Shown: positions 1 through 8,835 of the stretch, in pieces
Layout of the letters: each line of letters starts with the position of its first letter
How positions within the stretch are numbered: position 1 is the first letter of the stretch
Origin: Alistipes indistinctus YIT 12060
GTDB lineage: Bacteria > Bacteroidota > Bacteroidia > Bacteroidales > Rikenellaceae
Reading direction: 5' to 3'
Length of the DNA: 64,000 bases
Assembly: GCF_025144995.1 (NCBI RefSeq)
Contig: NZ_CP102250.1
Span: 2,232,001-2,296,000, forward strand
Position numbers and translations under genes: made by a program
Notes under the pieces: generated by a model
Seen by the model: the letters and a program-made list of their open reading frames with translations, nothing else
What the model was told of the DNA's origin: nothing
Database searches by the model: none

Positions 1-264
1 CACGTTGCCGCCGATACCCAAAATCATTTTCTGGTCTTTGCCCGAGATGATGAACCGCGGCAGCCCGCTTTGCTGGAAACCGCGCTCGATGGTGTTGTAA
101 TAGGCCGCGATTACCTGCTCGGTTGCTGCCGAATCGAGCTTTTCACCCCCGGTATTGACGAAGATGACGTGGGATTTGGCGTGGTTTTGCAGGATTTGCG
201 CATGCGCCGCGCCGCCCAGCAGCGCGAAGCATGCTGCCAAAGAAAGGAGTCGAAAGTATTTCAT
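1..264 (-). CDS. Outer-membrane porin-like protein (DcaP-type), 3' part missing
   Basis: The first 88 codons of a leftward gene are present and the rest runs off the window. The protein begins MKYFRLLSLAACFALLGG and has an Ala-His-Ala-Gln signal-peptidase I site near residue 22, so it is exported. The mature start is a helical stretch, followed by PRFIISGKDQKMILGIGG. That resembles the conserved opening of DcaP-like/porin-family barrels of Bacteroidales, where a coiled N-terminus precedes a 'sGk..k..iGG.v' first strand. The family call is from remembered similarity only and the barrel itself cannot be seen. The start is the ATG directly before the charged signal-peptide n-region. It is divergent from the polysaccharide-lyase gene across a 660-base gap. 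Confidence 0.55.
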   Translation of the reverse strand, partial: MKYFRLLSLAACFALLGGAAHAQILQNHAKSHVIFVNTGGEKLDSAATEQVIAAYYNTIERGFQQSGLPRFIISGKDQKMILGIGGNV

Positions 265-868
265 AATCAATTGGTATTTGATGAATAATCGGTTCGCGTT
301 CGTGCGTGGGCCTGCACCCTTTCGGGGCGGATCGTCGTGCCGTTTCCCGTGTGCAGGGAGCCAGGGCAATCTATAAGGTGGGTTTTCGTCGGGAGGCGCC
401 CGGGAGCGCTGAAGCGCGGAAAATGTCCGGGTGAGGCGCAGTCACCGCTGTCGTCCGTTTATGCAACGGTGCCCAGGGGGAGTGTCGCAAGGCAACCGCT
501 CCGTCGCAGGATGCTATCTCAATTTCTGTGCCGGGCCGTAGTACGGTGGAATGAACCGTTGCCGATTGCAGCCGGAGATGCGCGCCGGGGGCGGTCATGG
601 GGGTGTGTCGGTGCCGTGCCGGCATCATCCGGGAGTATCGGGGAAGTGGGGAGTGGAATGGCCCGGAAAAAGCGGGGATGCCGTGCAACGGGACCGGAGG
701 GGAGGGGCTACGGAGTGCATATCCCGGCAGTATGCCTGCGGTGTATCTTCGGAGTGTCCGTGGTTTTTCTTCGGCGTGCCTGCGGAAATACGGGACGGGG
801 ACCTGTACGGTGCCAGCGAAGGTCGTCGTAAATTGCCCGTGGGGTGCCTGCAGGGCAGAAAGGCGCGG
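265..868. other. Long divergent intergenic region without a credible gene
   Basis: Open frames occur on both strands here, but they are arginine/glycine/proline-rich, overlap one another in several frames and resemble no protein family I know. They are typical chance frames of GC-rich DNA. The region separates the porin-like gene (leftward) from the PL8 gene (rightward) and should hold both promoters. Only the rightward one, at its end, could be recognised. Confidence 0.6.
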
Positions 869-898
869 TTGCATAGTCGAAAAAAAATCGTAAATTTG
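869..898 (+). promoter_or_regulatory. Bacteroidetes-type promoter for the PL8 lyase genes
   Basis: A -33 TTG (869-871) and a perfect -7 element TAAATTTG (891-898) are separated by 19 bases. This matches the Bacteroidetes sigma-ABfr consensus TTTG-N19-21-TAnnTTTG. The expected start of transcription is about 20 bases before the first lyase ATG, giving a short leader. Confidence 0.7.
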
Positions 899-924
899 CT
901 ACTCATTCGAAAACCGACCGAAAA

Positions 925-3294
925 ATGGCCCACACGATCTCCCGCCGGGCACTCTCCGTGCTTGCATCGCTATTACTTCTCGGCGGACTGTTCGCCTCCT
1001 GTGCGAAACAATCCCCGCTCTCGTTCGACCAGATGCGCGAACGTTACTACCTGACGCTGGTTCCGGACGCCGACCTGTCCGATACGCTCGTGCAGCGGCG
1101 CATCAATGCGCTGGACGATGCCGCCGGGCCTCTTTGGGAGAGCCTGAACAAAGCCCCCGACCGCGGGTGGCTGTGGGAAGAGAACAAGGATACCACCGTT
1201 TCGATGATGATGGGCGGCAACTTCGCCAAACTCAATACGCTGGCCGCCGCTTACCGGACCAAAGGGTCGCGCTATTACGGGAACCCGGAGATGAAGGCCG
1301 ATATCCTCGCCGGCTTGGACTGGGCGATCGCCAGCCGCTACAACCCGTCGGTCGAGTGGTACGATAACTGGTGGGACTGGGTGATCGGCGTTCCGATGAC
1401 GCTGAACAACACGCTCGTGCTGATGTACGACGACCTGTCGCCCGAGCAGCTCCGCGCTGCGCTCGGTGCGATGGACCATTTCGCGCCGGATGTGACCTAC
1501 GAAGGCGCTGCGACCGGGGCGAACAAGATCTGGCAGTGCGGCATCATGGCCGTGCGCGGCATCCTGGGGCAGAATCCGGACCAGCTGAAGATGGCCGTGG
1601 ACGGGCTCGGGACCGAATTCAAATACGTTACCGGCAAAGACGGTTTCTACGAGGACGGTTCGTTCGTGCAGCACCAGTGGCACCCCTATACCGGCGGTTA
1701 CGGCCGGTCGATGCTGAGCCAGATGGCCGACCTGATCGCACTGCTCTCCGGCACCCCGTGGGCCGTGCCGCAGCCGTACGAAGCGATGCTCTACGAGTGG
1801 ATCCACAACGGTTACGAGCCGCTGGTCTACCGCGGCGCGATGATGGACATGGTGCGCGGCCGCGAGATTTCACGCCCGGGCTGTACCGACCGCTGGGCCG
1901 GGCACAGCATCCTCGTGTCGATGCTCCGGCTGAGCGAAGTGGCCCCTGCGGCGGAGAAGGAGCGCCTGCAGGCTTTCGTGAAGGCGAACGTGCTCTCGGA
2001 CGATAACCGCGACTTCATGCAGGACGTGCCCACCTACCTGCTGGCCTCGGCGCGTGCGCTGATGGCCGACGGCGAGGTGAAGCCCGAAGCGCCGCAGACG
2101 CTCAACAAGGTATTCGGGGCGATGGACCGCGCAGTGCACAAACGTCCCGGATTCGCGCTGGGTATCGCAATGTCGTCGAACCGGATCGAGAACTACGAGA
2201 CGATCAACGGCGAGAACCTCTGCGCTTGGTATACCGGCGACGGGATGACCTACCTGTATGACAACGACCTGGCCCAATACTCCGATAGTTTCTGGCCGAC
2301 GGTGAACCCGTACCGCATGGCGGGCACCACCGAGGATACGCGTGTCCGTGAGGCGAAGACCCTGCCGTTCGGGCCGGGCCTGCTCTACGCCGACGGCTAC
2401 AAGAGCCCGCAGCACTGGGTTGGCGGTTCGTCGATCGAGGGCCGTTACGGCATGGCCGGGATGTGGTACGACGCGCAGGACTGCACGCTCGAGGCGAAAA
2501 AAAGCTGGCTGATGGCCGGCGACGAGATCGTTGCGCTCGGTGCCGGAATCAGCAGTACCGACGGCCGTACGATCGAAACGACCGTCGAGAACCGCAAGAT
2601 GAATCCGGGTGCGGACTACCGCCTGACGCTCGACGGCGAGGCGGTGCTCGCTGCGGACGGCGTGCTGAACGCACCCTCGGCGCACTGGGCGCACTTTGCC
2701 GGGGTGGACGAACATACGAACGTGGGTTATTGGTTCCCGCAGCCGGCGACGGTGAACCTCCAGCGCGAGGCCCGTACCGGATCGTGGTACGCGATCAGCC
2801 AGCCCTACAATCCGAAAGAACCGATTACGCGCAGTTACTTCACGCTGTGGCTCGACCACGGCAAAAGCCCCAAGGACGCGACGTATGCCTACGTGCTGCT
2901 GCCGGGCCGCGACGCCGCGGCGACGGCTGCTTTCGCCGCAGCGCCGGGTGTCGAAATTCTGGCCAATACCCCGCAGGTGCAGGCCGCACGCAATACGAAA
3001 GAGGGCGTTACGGGTTTCAGTTTCTGGGAGGCTGCCGGCCCGGTGGCCGGGGTGAGCGCCGATGCGCCCGCGTCGGTGATCGTGCACGAGACGCCCGAAA
3101 CGATTACCGTCGGCGTGAGCGATCCGACGCACCTGAATACGGGTGCGGTTCGTGTGACGCTCTCCGAGGCGAAGGCCGCAAAGGTGGCGGAGGAGCATCC
3201 CGAAGTGAAGGTGGTGTCGCTCTCGCCCGTCGTGCTCGAAGTGGGTATGGACGGTTCTCTGGGCCGCACCCGCAGCGTTACGCTCCGGAAATAG
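925..3294 (+). CDS. Polysaccharide lyase family 8 lipoprotein (hyaluronate/chondroitin AC lyase type)
   Basis: This 789-residue protein is predicted to cleave uronic-acid-containing glycosaminoglycans (hyaluronan or chondroitin) by beta-elimination, leaving a 4,5-unsaturated uronate end. A lipobox (LFAS-Cys26) marks a lipoprotein. An (alpha/alpha) toroid is followed by beta-sandwich domains, as in PL8. Catalytic residues line up with chondroitin AC lyase at identical spacing: Asn200, His250, Tyr259, Arg313 and Arg317 correspond to Asn175, His225, Tyr234, Arg288 and Arg292. The aromatic cleft motif NWWDW begins at residue 148, and a Glu/Asn pair (NGEN) lies at 428-431. It is followed after 139 bases by a paralogue and then by uronate-catabolic genes. 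The substrate (hyaluronan, chondroitin or another uronide) cannot be fixed from sequence. No sulfatase or SusCD pair is present in the window. Confidence 0.9.
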   Translation: MAHTISRRALSVLASLLLLGGLFASCAKQSPLSFDQMRERYYLTLVPDADLSDTLVQRRINALDDAAGPLWESLNKAPDRGWLWEENKDTTVSMMMGGNFAKLNTLAAAYRTKGSRYYGNPEMKADILAGLDWAIASRYNPSVEWYDNWWDWVIGVPMTLNNTLVLMYDDLSPEQLRAALGAMDHFAPDVTYEGAATGANKIWQCGIMAVRGILGQNPDQLKMAVDGLGTEFKYVTGKDGFYEDGSFVQHQWHPYTGGYGRSMLSQMADLIALLSGTPWAVPQPYEAMLYEWIHNGYEPLVYRGAMMDMVRGREISRPGCTDRWAGHSILVSMLRLSEVAPAAEKERLQAFVKANVLSDDNRDFMQDVPTYLLASARALMADGEVKPEAPQTLNKVFGAMDRAVHKRPGFALGIAMSSNRIENYETINGENLCAWYTGDGMTYLYDNDLAQYSDSFWPTVNPYRMAGTTEDTRVREAKTLPFGPGLLYADGYKSPQHWVGGSSIEGRYGMAGMWYDAQDCTLEAKKSWLMAGDEIVALGAGISSTDGRTIETTVENRKMNPGADYRLTLDGEAVLAADGVLNAPSAHWAHFAGVDEHTNVGYWFPQPATVNLQREARTGSWYAISQPYNPKEPITRSYFTLWLDHGKSPKDATYAYVLLPGRDAAATAAFAAAPGVEILANTPQVQAARNTKEGVTGFSFWEAAGPVAGVSADAPASVIVHETPETITVGVSDPTHLNTGAVRVTLSEAKAAKVAEEHPEVKVVSLSPVVLEVGMDGSLGRTRSVTLRK

Positions 3295-3433
3295 GCGGCT
3301 GCCCGCTCCGATACATGGGAAGGAGAGAGTCCGCAGCCGAAAGCGACTGCCGTTCCTGCCGGGCGTGAGCGAATGAAAGCGGGTGCCGTAGCGGTATGGT
3401 AAATACGAATCAACTAACTACCAAAACAATACG

Positions 3434-5842
3434 ATGAAAAGCAAATTTGGAATTTTCGGCATCGCGGGACGGGCTGTCCTCGTCGTTGCCCTGGCGGGGC
3501 TGGCACTGGCCTGCTCGCGGCAGAAACTTTCGTTCGACGACCTGCGCCAGCGCTACATGGACCAGGCGACCGGCGGCGCGAGCGTCGACCTGACCGACTC
3601 GATTATCCTGAAACGCTTCGCCGCGCAGGACGAGGGCGTGCAGAAGGAGTGGGAGACGATGAACAAGGCCGCTGACCGCACCTACCTGTGGAACGACCGC
3701 AGTTGTATCGACGACAGCCTCTCGCCGTGGCGTCCCACCTCGGTGACCACGCCGATCGGGCGGCTCGCGCACATGGCCCAGGCTTACGCGACGCCCGCAT
3801 CCAAATTTTATAAAAACGACTCGTTGAAGAAGGACGTGATCGACGGCATGGAGTGGATGTACGCGAACAAGTACAGCCCCGAGCACCCGGCCTACGGCAA
3901 CTGGTGGGACTGGATCATCGGCATGCCCTATTCGATGAACCGGATCATCGCGTCGCTCTACGACGAACTGACCCCCGAACAGCGGGCCAAGTATATCGAG
4001 GCGATCGACTTCTATGCTCCCGGCGTCGAATATGAAGGAGCCGCCACCGGCGCGAACAAGGTTTGGCAGTGCTATTCGATGATCGTGCGCGGTATCCTGG
4101 CCCAGGACGAGGCGAAGATCAAGATGGGCGTGGACGGCCTCGGCACCGAATTCAAATACGTCGATACGGGCGACGGCTTCTACGAAGACGGCTCGTTCGT
4201 ACAGCACGGCTGGATTCCCTACACCGGCGGCTACGGCAACGGCATGCTCGCCGACCTGACGACGATCTCCTCGCTGCTGCACGGCTCGCAGTGGCAACTG
4301 CCCGAACAGTATTCGGACATGCTCGGCAGCTGGGTGGAGAATGCTTACCTGCCGCTGGTCTACAAAGGAGCGTTTATGGATATGGCCCGTGGCCGCGAGA
4401 TTACGCGCGTGACCGACCACAGCACCGGCCGCAGCATCCTGATGAGCGCCTACAAGGTGGCGAAAATCGCGAAACCCGAGGTGCGCGACCGCGTGATGGG
4501 CATTGTCAAATACAACATCCTCGCCGACACGCTGTGCGATTTCGTAGCTACCGCCGTGCCGACCGAGCTGATTCCCGAAGTGCGTGCATTCCTGGCCGAT
4601 TCGACCATCGCGGCGGTCGACCCGGCTCCCTACTACAAACAGTTCGCGATGATGGACCGCGAGGTGTTCGCCGCTCCGCGTTTCGCGCTGGGGCTGGCCC
4701 TCTCGTCGAGCCGCATCCAGAATTACGAGACGCTCGACAGCGAGAACAAGGGCGCTTGGCACACCGGCGACGGCATGACTTATATCTATAACGGCGACCT
4801 GGCGCAGTACGGCGACGACTACTGGTACACCGTCAACCGCTACCGCCTGCCGGGCATCACCGTCGATGCGCAGCAGACGCACAAGGTGCAGAACTACGAG
4901 TTCGGCAAAGGCGTGCTCTATGTGGACGGTTACAAGAGCCCGCACGCCTGGGTCGGCGGTGCGTCGCTCGCGGATTGCGGTATGGCCGGGATGTGGTTCA
5001 AGGACGAGCTGAGTACGCTCGAAGCCAAGAAGAGCTGGCTGATGGCCGGTGAGGAGGTCGTGGCGCTCGGCGCCGGGATCAATAGCTCCGACAACCGCAC
5101 GATCGAAACGATCGTCGATACCCGCAAACTGAGCCCCGGCAAGCCTTACAGCGTTCTGGTCGAAGGCCGGGAAGTGCTCGCCGCCTGCGGCGAGACTGCT
5201 CCGGTAGTCGCGTCGTGGGCCTATTTGCAGGGGCCGGACGCGTCCTATTCGGTGGGTTACTACTTCCCCGACAAAGCTCCGGTGAAACTGTTGCGCGAGA
5301 CCCGCAAAGGCCGTTCGATCGAGGTGACCAAGTACGGCGACGAGGCCGAACGCGTGCGCGACTACGTGAGCGTGTGGTTCGACCACGGTAAGAACCCGAA
5401 GAATGCGACTTATTGCTATGTGCTGCTGCCCGGCGCGACGGCCGAACAGACCCGTGCGTATGCCGAGAAGAACAGTGTGACCGTGCTGGCCAACACCCCG
5501 CAAGCCCAGGCAGCGACGATTCCCGGGGTGGGCGTGACCGGCGTGAACTTCTGGGAGGCGGGCCAGGTGCCTGCGCTCCAGGGTGATGCCGGACAGGGTA
5601 CGATCTCTTCGAGCGCCCCCGCTTCGGTGATCGTCCGCAGCAAAGGCGGCGAACTGGAGGTAGGCGTGAGCGACCCGACGCAGTTGCAGAAAGAGCCCGT
5701 TACGGTCGGCTTGCCGATGTCGGTGAGCGCCGTGAGCGTCGGGAATCCCGATGTTGAGGTCGTGTCGATGAGCCCGCTGACCCTCAAGGTGAAGGTCGAC
5801 GGCGGCATGGGCCGGACCCGCGTCGTGAAGTTCAAACAGTAA
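3434..5842 (+). CDS. Second polysaccharide lyase family 8 lipoprotein (paralogue)
   Basis: This 802-residue exported lipoprotein (lipobox LALA-Cys27) has the same domain plan as the preceding gene. The PL8 catalytic set is intact and identically spaced: Asn208, His258, Tyr267, Arg321 and Arg325, with the NWWDW cleft motif from residue 156. The two copies share long conserved blocks such as YEGAATGANK and EDGSFVQH, but differ clearly elsewhere, for example in the N-terminal 110 residues and at the loop around WHPY/WIPY. This is an old duplication, possibly with different substrate preference or an exo/endo split. No separate promoter of the TAnnTTTG type was found between the two, so co-transcription is likely. 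Confidence 0.9.
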   Translation: MKSKFGIFGIAGRAVLVVALAGLALACSRQKLSFDDLRQRYMDQATGGASVDLTDSIILKRFAAQDEGVQKEWETMNKAADRTYLWNDRSCIDDSLSPWRPTSVTTPIGRLAHMAQAYATPASKFYKNDSLKKDVIDGMEWMYANKYSPEHPAYGNWWDWIIGMPYSMNRIIASLYDELTPEQRAKYIEAIDFYAPGVEYEGAATGANKVWQCYSMIVRGILAQDEAKIKMGVDGLGTEFKYVDTGDGFYEDGSFVQHGWIPYTGGYGNGMLADLTTISSLLHGSQWQLPEQYSDMLGSWVENAYLPLVYKGAFMDMARGREITRVTDHSTGRSILMSAYKVAKIAKPEVRDRVMGIVKYNILADTLCDFVATAVPTELIPEVRAFLADSTIAAVDPAPYYKQFAMMDREVFAAPRFALGLALSSSRIQNYETLDSENKGAWHTGDGMTYIYNGDLAQYGDDYWYTVNRYRLPGITVDAQQTHKVQNYEFGKGVLYVDGYKSPHAWVGGASLADCGMAGMWFKDELSTLEAKKSWLMAGEEVVALGAGINSSDNRTIETIVDTRKLSPGKPYSVLVEGREVLAACGETAPVVASWAYLQGPDASYSVGYYFPDKAPVKLLRETRKGRSIEVTKYGDEAERVRDYVSVWFDHGKNPKNATYCYVLLPGATAEQTRAYAEKNSVTVLANTPQAQAATIPGVGVTGVNFWEAGQVPALQGDAGQGTISSSAPASVIVRSKGGELEVGVSDPTQLQKEPVTVGLPMSVSAVSVGNPDVEVVSMSPLTLKVKVDGGMGRTRVVKFKQ

Positions 5843-5927
5843 CGGAGGTTGCCGGGCGCCCGGGAGGAGTTCCTGCGCGCCCGTGCGCTTCCGCAGCCCG
5901 GCAGCGGGCCGGTTTGTTGGCCTGCCG

Positions 5928-5959
5928 TTTGCATCTGAGCGCGGAATTGCATACCTTTG
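5928..5959 (+). promoter_or_regulatory. Promoter for the uronate catabolic genes
   Basis: TTTG (5928-5931), a 20-base spacer and TACCTTTG (5952-5959) fit the Bacteroidetes promoter consensus exactly. It lies just after the second lyase gene and would give a leader of about 145 bases before the cupin gene. The downstream genes can therefore be transcribed independently of the lyases. Confidence 0.7.
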
Positions 5960-6111
5960 TTAAGTTGGCTTGTTTCCCCGGATCAGGCGCGAAGTTCCGG
6001 CCCGGTGCGGTGAAGGTACGCATAACCCGATGAGGGGGAGTGGCCCATGTTCGGGGACAGCTACCTGCCACATAGTGAGTAAAAGCAATCACATATCAAA
6101 ACGATAACTGT

Positions 6112-6678
6112 ATGAAAAAGACCATGAAATCGACCCTGAGGCTGGCAGCGCTGGCCCTGGTGGCCGCTTACGGCATTTCGTGCTGCGGCGGCGCGAAAAA
6201 AGCCTGCAACACCGCTTGCGGTGCGGATTGTGCCTGCGGCGACAGCTGCGCTTGCACGGCCGCGTGCGCCGTGGACAGCGCCAAACTGGCCCTGCAGGTG
6301 TATGATCCGAATCAACCCCTTAATCTTCAGGACATGAACCTGTTTTTGGAATACGACAAGACCGACACGATCAAGGTGAGCGAAACCGTCACCCGGAAGT
6401 TCATCTACCTGAACGACCTGATGACCGTGATCGTCGATTTCGACAACGGCCCGATGGCGCAGCCCGATCCTCCCCATTCGCATCCTGCCGAGCAGATCAG
6501 CTACGTGGCGATCGGCGAGTGCGACGTCTACATCGGCGACCGTCCGGTACAGCACCTCAAGACCGGCGATATTTTCGCCGTGCCGAGCAATGTGCCGCAC
6601 ACTGTGAAGTCGACGACCAAGCAATTGCGCCTGGTGGACAGCTTTACCCCGATCCGCGCGGATTTTATCAGGAAATAA
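6112..6678 (+). CDS. Lipid-anchored, Cys-rich KdgF-like cupin
   Basis: The C-terminal half (about residues 90-180) is a single cupin barrel. Its metal motif is HSHPAEQ (His122, His124, Gln128) plus His163 in PSNVPHTVKS, as in KdgF, which converts unsaturated uronate to the linear keto form. The position between PL8 lyases and kduI/kduD supports that role, because KdgF acts just before KduI. Unlike cytosolic KdgF, this protein has a signal peptide with a GIS-Cys24 lipobox. The next 28 residues contain nine cysteines (24, 25, 32, 36, 40, 42, 46, 48, 52) in Cys-x(1-3)-Cys spacing, which suggests metal binding. It is probably a periplasmic or surface lipoprotein. The cupin fold is secure and the KdgF function is inferred from context. 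Confidence 0.75.
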   Translation: MKKTMKSTLRLAALALVAAYGISCCGGAKKACNTACGADCACGDSCACTAACAVDSAKLALQVYDPNQPLNLQDMNLFLEYDKTDTIKVSETVTRKFIYLNDLMTVIVDFDNGPMAQPDPPHSHPAEQISYVAIGECDVYIGDRPVQHLKTGDIFAVPSNVPHTVKSTTKQLRLVDSFTPIRADFIRK

Positions 6679-6872
6679 CCCCCGATTACGGCGAGTGTGG
6701 CGGGGCTCCGCTTCGGCAGGAGCCCCGCCGGTTCGCTTGAAGCATCCGGACCCGCGGCCCATCCGGCACAGGGAGGCCCTGTGCCGGAAAATTTACCGTG
6801 ACCCCTTTCCCGGATCAATCCGGTTATCGCCGGAGCGGGCACTATTCGACACCACCACAAAAAAGACCAGAA

Positions 6873-7715
6873 GTGAAAACCAATTTCAGCCTGCGTTACG
6901 CGTCGAACCCGCGTGATGCGAAAAATTACGATACGGCACGCCTGCGCGAGGAGTTCCTCGTCGAGCGGCTGATGGCTCCCGATGAGATCAACCTCACCTA
7001 TTCGATGTACGACCGCCTGATCGTGGGCGGTGCGATGCCGGTGGACGAGGCGCTCAGGCTCGAGCCGGTGGACATCTTGCGGGCCGACTACTTTACCGAG
7101 CGCCGCGAGGTGGGAATCATCAACGTCGGGGGCGCTGGAACCGTCACCGTCGAAGGAGAGACCTACGCGATCGGTTTCAAGGAGGCCCTCTACATCGGCC
7201 GCGGCAACCGGGAGGTGGTCTTCCGCAGCGACGACAAAGCGGCTCCCGCGAAATTCTACTTCAACTCGGCCCCGGCGCATACCGCCTACCCGACTACGAA
7301 AGTGACGCGTGAAAAGGCCGTTATCCTCGAACTCGGCTCGCTCGAGGAGAGCAACCACCGTGTGATTAACCGGATGATCGTGCAGGAGGTACTGCCCACC
7401 TGCCAGCTGCAGATGGGGATGACCGAACTGAAGCCGGGCAGCGTCTGGAATACGATGCCGCCCCATACCCACGACCGCCGCATGGAGGCTTATTTCTATT
7501 TCGACCTGCCCGAGACGCAGGCCGTCTGCCACTTCATGGGGCAAACCGACGAGACGCGCCACATCTGGATGAAAAAAGACCAGGCCGTGATTTCGCCGTC
7601 GTGGTCGATCCACTCGGCCTGCGCGACGATGAACTACACGTTCATCTGGGGTATGGCGGGCGAGAACCTCAATTACAACGACATGGACGGCGCGGCCGCC
7701 ACGGACCTCCGTTAA
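6873..7715 (+). CDS. kduI: 4-deoxy-L-threo-5-hexosulose-uronate ketol-isomerase KduI
   Basis: KduI isomerises 5-keto-4-deoxyuronate to 2,5-diketo-3-deoxygluconate in the cytoplasm. The 280-residue protein matches the family over its whole length, with blocks such as YDRLIVGGAMP and LPTCQLQMGMTELKPGSVWN. The zinc site is His198, His200, Glu205 and His247, equivalent to the His/His/Glu/His site of E. coli KduI. A GTG start is chosen because the protein then begins MKTNFSLRYA, the usual KduI opening. An upstream in-frame start would add 25 unlike residues. It sits between the KdgF-like cupin and kduD, whose reactions flank it in the pathway. Confidence 0.95.
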   Translation: MKTNFSLRYASNPRDAKNYDTARLREEFLVERLMAPDEINLTYSMYDRLIVGGAMPVDEALRLEPVDILRADYFTERREVGIINVGGAGTVTVEGETYAIGFKEALYIGRGNREVVFRSDDKAAPAKFYFNSAPAHTAYPTTKVTREKAVILELGSLEESNHRVINRMIVQEVLPTCQLQMGMTELKPGSVWNTMPPHTHDRRMEAYFYFDLPETQAVCHFMGQTDETRHIWMKKDQAVISPSWSIHSACATMNYTFIWGMAGENLNYNDMDGAAATDLR

Positions 7716-7892
7716 CGGGGTCCGGTCCGGCGGGATGCCTCCGGCCGGAGTCCTTTACGGGCGACTGCAGCGGGAAGGACGGCCTCAATCCGGCTGATGT
7801 CCCTGTTGCGGAGTCCGGACACAGGAGTCTCCCGCAGTTCTTTCGCAATGAAACGATAAGCAAGTACCAATAAATTTAATGTTATAACTGTT

Positions 7893-8699
7893 ATGGAAAA
7901 AGTAAATGCAATGTTCTCGCTGGAGGGCAAGGTAGCCCTCGTAACGGGCGCCTCTTACGGCATCGGATTCGCACTGGCAACGGCTTTTGCCCGCGCAGGC
8001 GCGAAAATCGCGTTCAACGACATCAAACAGGAGCTCGTGGACAAAGGGCTCGCTGCATACAAGGAGGAAGGTATCGACGCCAAAGGCTACGTCTGCGACG
8101 TGACCAACGAGGAGCAGGTGAATGAGCTGGTGGCCAAGATCGAGAAGGAACTGGGTTCGGTGGATATCCTGGTGAACAACGCCGGTATCATCAAGCGCAT
8201 CCCGATGGTGGATATGAGCGCCGCTGAATTCCGCCAGGTGATCGACGTCGACCTGAATGCTCCGTTCATCGTATCGAAAGCCGTGATCCCCGGTATGATC
8301 AAGAAGGGCGCGGGCAAGATCATCAACATCTGCTCGATGATGAGCGAACTGGGCCGCGAAACCGTTTCGGCCTATGCTGCGGCCAAAGGCGGCCTGAAGA
8401 TGCTGACCCGCAACATCGCGTCGGAGTACGGCGAGTACAACATCCAGTGCAACGGCATCGGCCCGGGTTACATCGCTACCCCGCAGACCGCGCCGCTGCG
8501 CGAACGCCAGGCGGACGGCTCGCGCCATCCGTTCGATTCGTTCATCATCGCGAAGACTCCGGCCGCACGCTGGGGTACCCCCGAAGACCTGATGGGCCCG
8601 GCGCTGTTCCTCGCCAGCAAGGCTTCGGACTTCGTGAACGGCCATGTGCTGTATGTGGACGGCGGTATCCTCGCCTACATCGGCAAGCAGCCCAAATAA
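7893..8699 (+). CDS. kduD: 2-dehydro-3-deoxy-D-gluconate 5-dehydrogenase KduD (SDR family)
   Basis: This is a classical short-chain dehydrogenase of 268 residues. The cofactor motif TGASYGIG lies at residues 18-25, NNAG at 95-98, and the catalytic Ser148, Tyr161 and Lys165 (YAAAK) are present. In this pathway KduD reduces 2,5-diketo-3-deoxygluconate to 2-keto-3-deoxygluconate. Assignment over other SDRs rests on the full-length KduD-like pattern (FSLEGKVALVTGA, the VDGGILAYIG C-terminus) and on kduI upstream. KDG kinase and aldolase genes are not in the window. Confidence 0.9.
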   Translation: MEKVNAMFSLEGKVALVTGASYGIGFALATAFARAGAKIAFNDIKQELVDKGLAAYKEEGIDAKGYVCDVTNEEQVNELVAKIEKELGSVDILVNNAGIIKRIPMVDMSAAEFRQVIDVDLNAPFIVSKAVIPGMIKKGAGKIINICSMMSELGRETVSAYAAAKGGLKMLTRNIASEYGEYNIQCNGIGPGYIATPQTAPLRERQADGSRHPFDSFIIAKTPAARWGTPEDLMGPALFLASKASDFVNGHVLYVDGGILAYIGKQPK

Positions 8700-8835
8700 T
8701 TCGTCGCCCGGCGGTTGCGGTGCCGTGAGGATTCGGTGCGCCGCAGTTGCGGGTAACTAAAAACAGATCGCGATACGGGTGCGGCGGTGGAGACTGTCGC
8801 ACCCGGATCGATTGATAAAAACAACCGATACAGAG

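Noticed and set aside
371-1054. Several overlapping frames on both strands before the first lyase
   Set aside because: They have basic, low-complexity products, mutual overlap and no signal peptide or family match. Some run through the promoter and lyase start.
3410-5503. 697-codon open frame antisense to the second lyase
   Set aside because: It has no recognisable motif, and the plus-strand PL8 catalytic residues are intact. The same applies to the antisense frame at 1870-3198.
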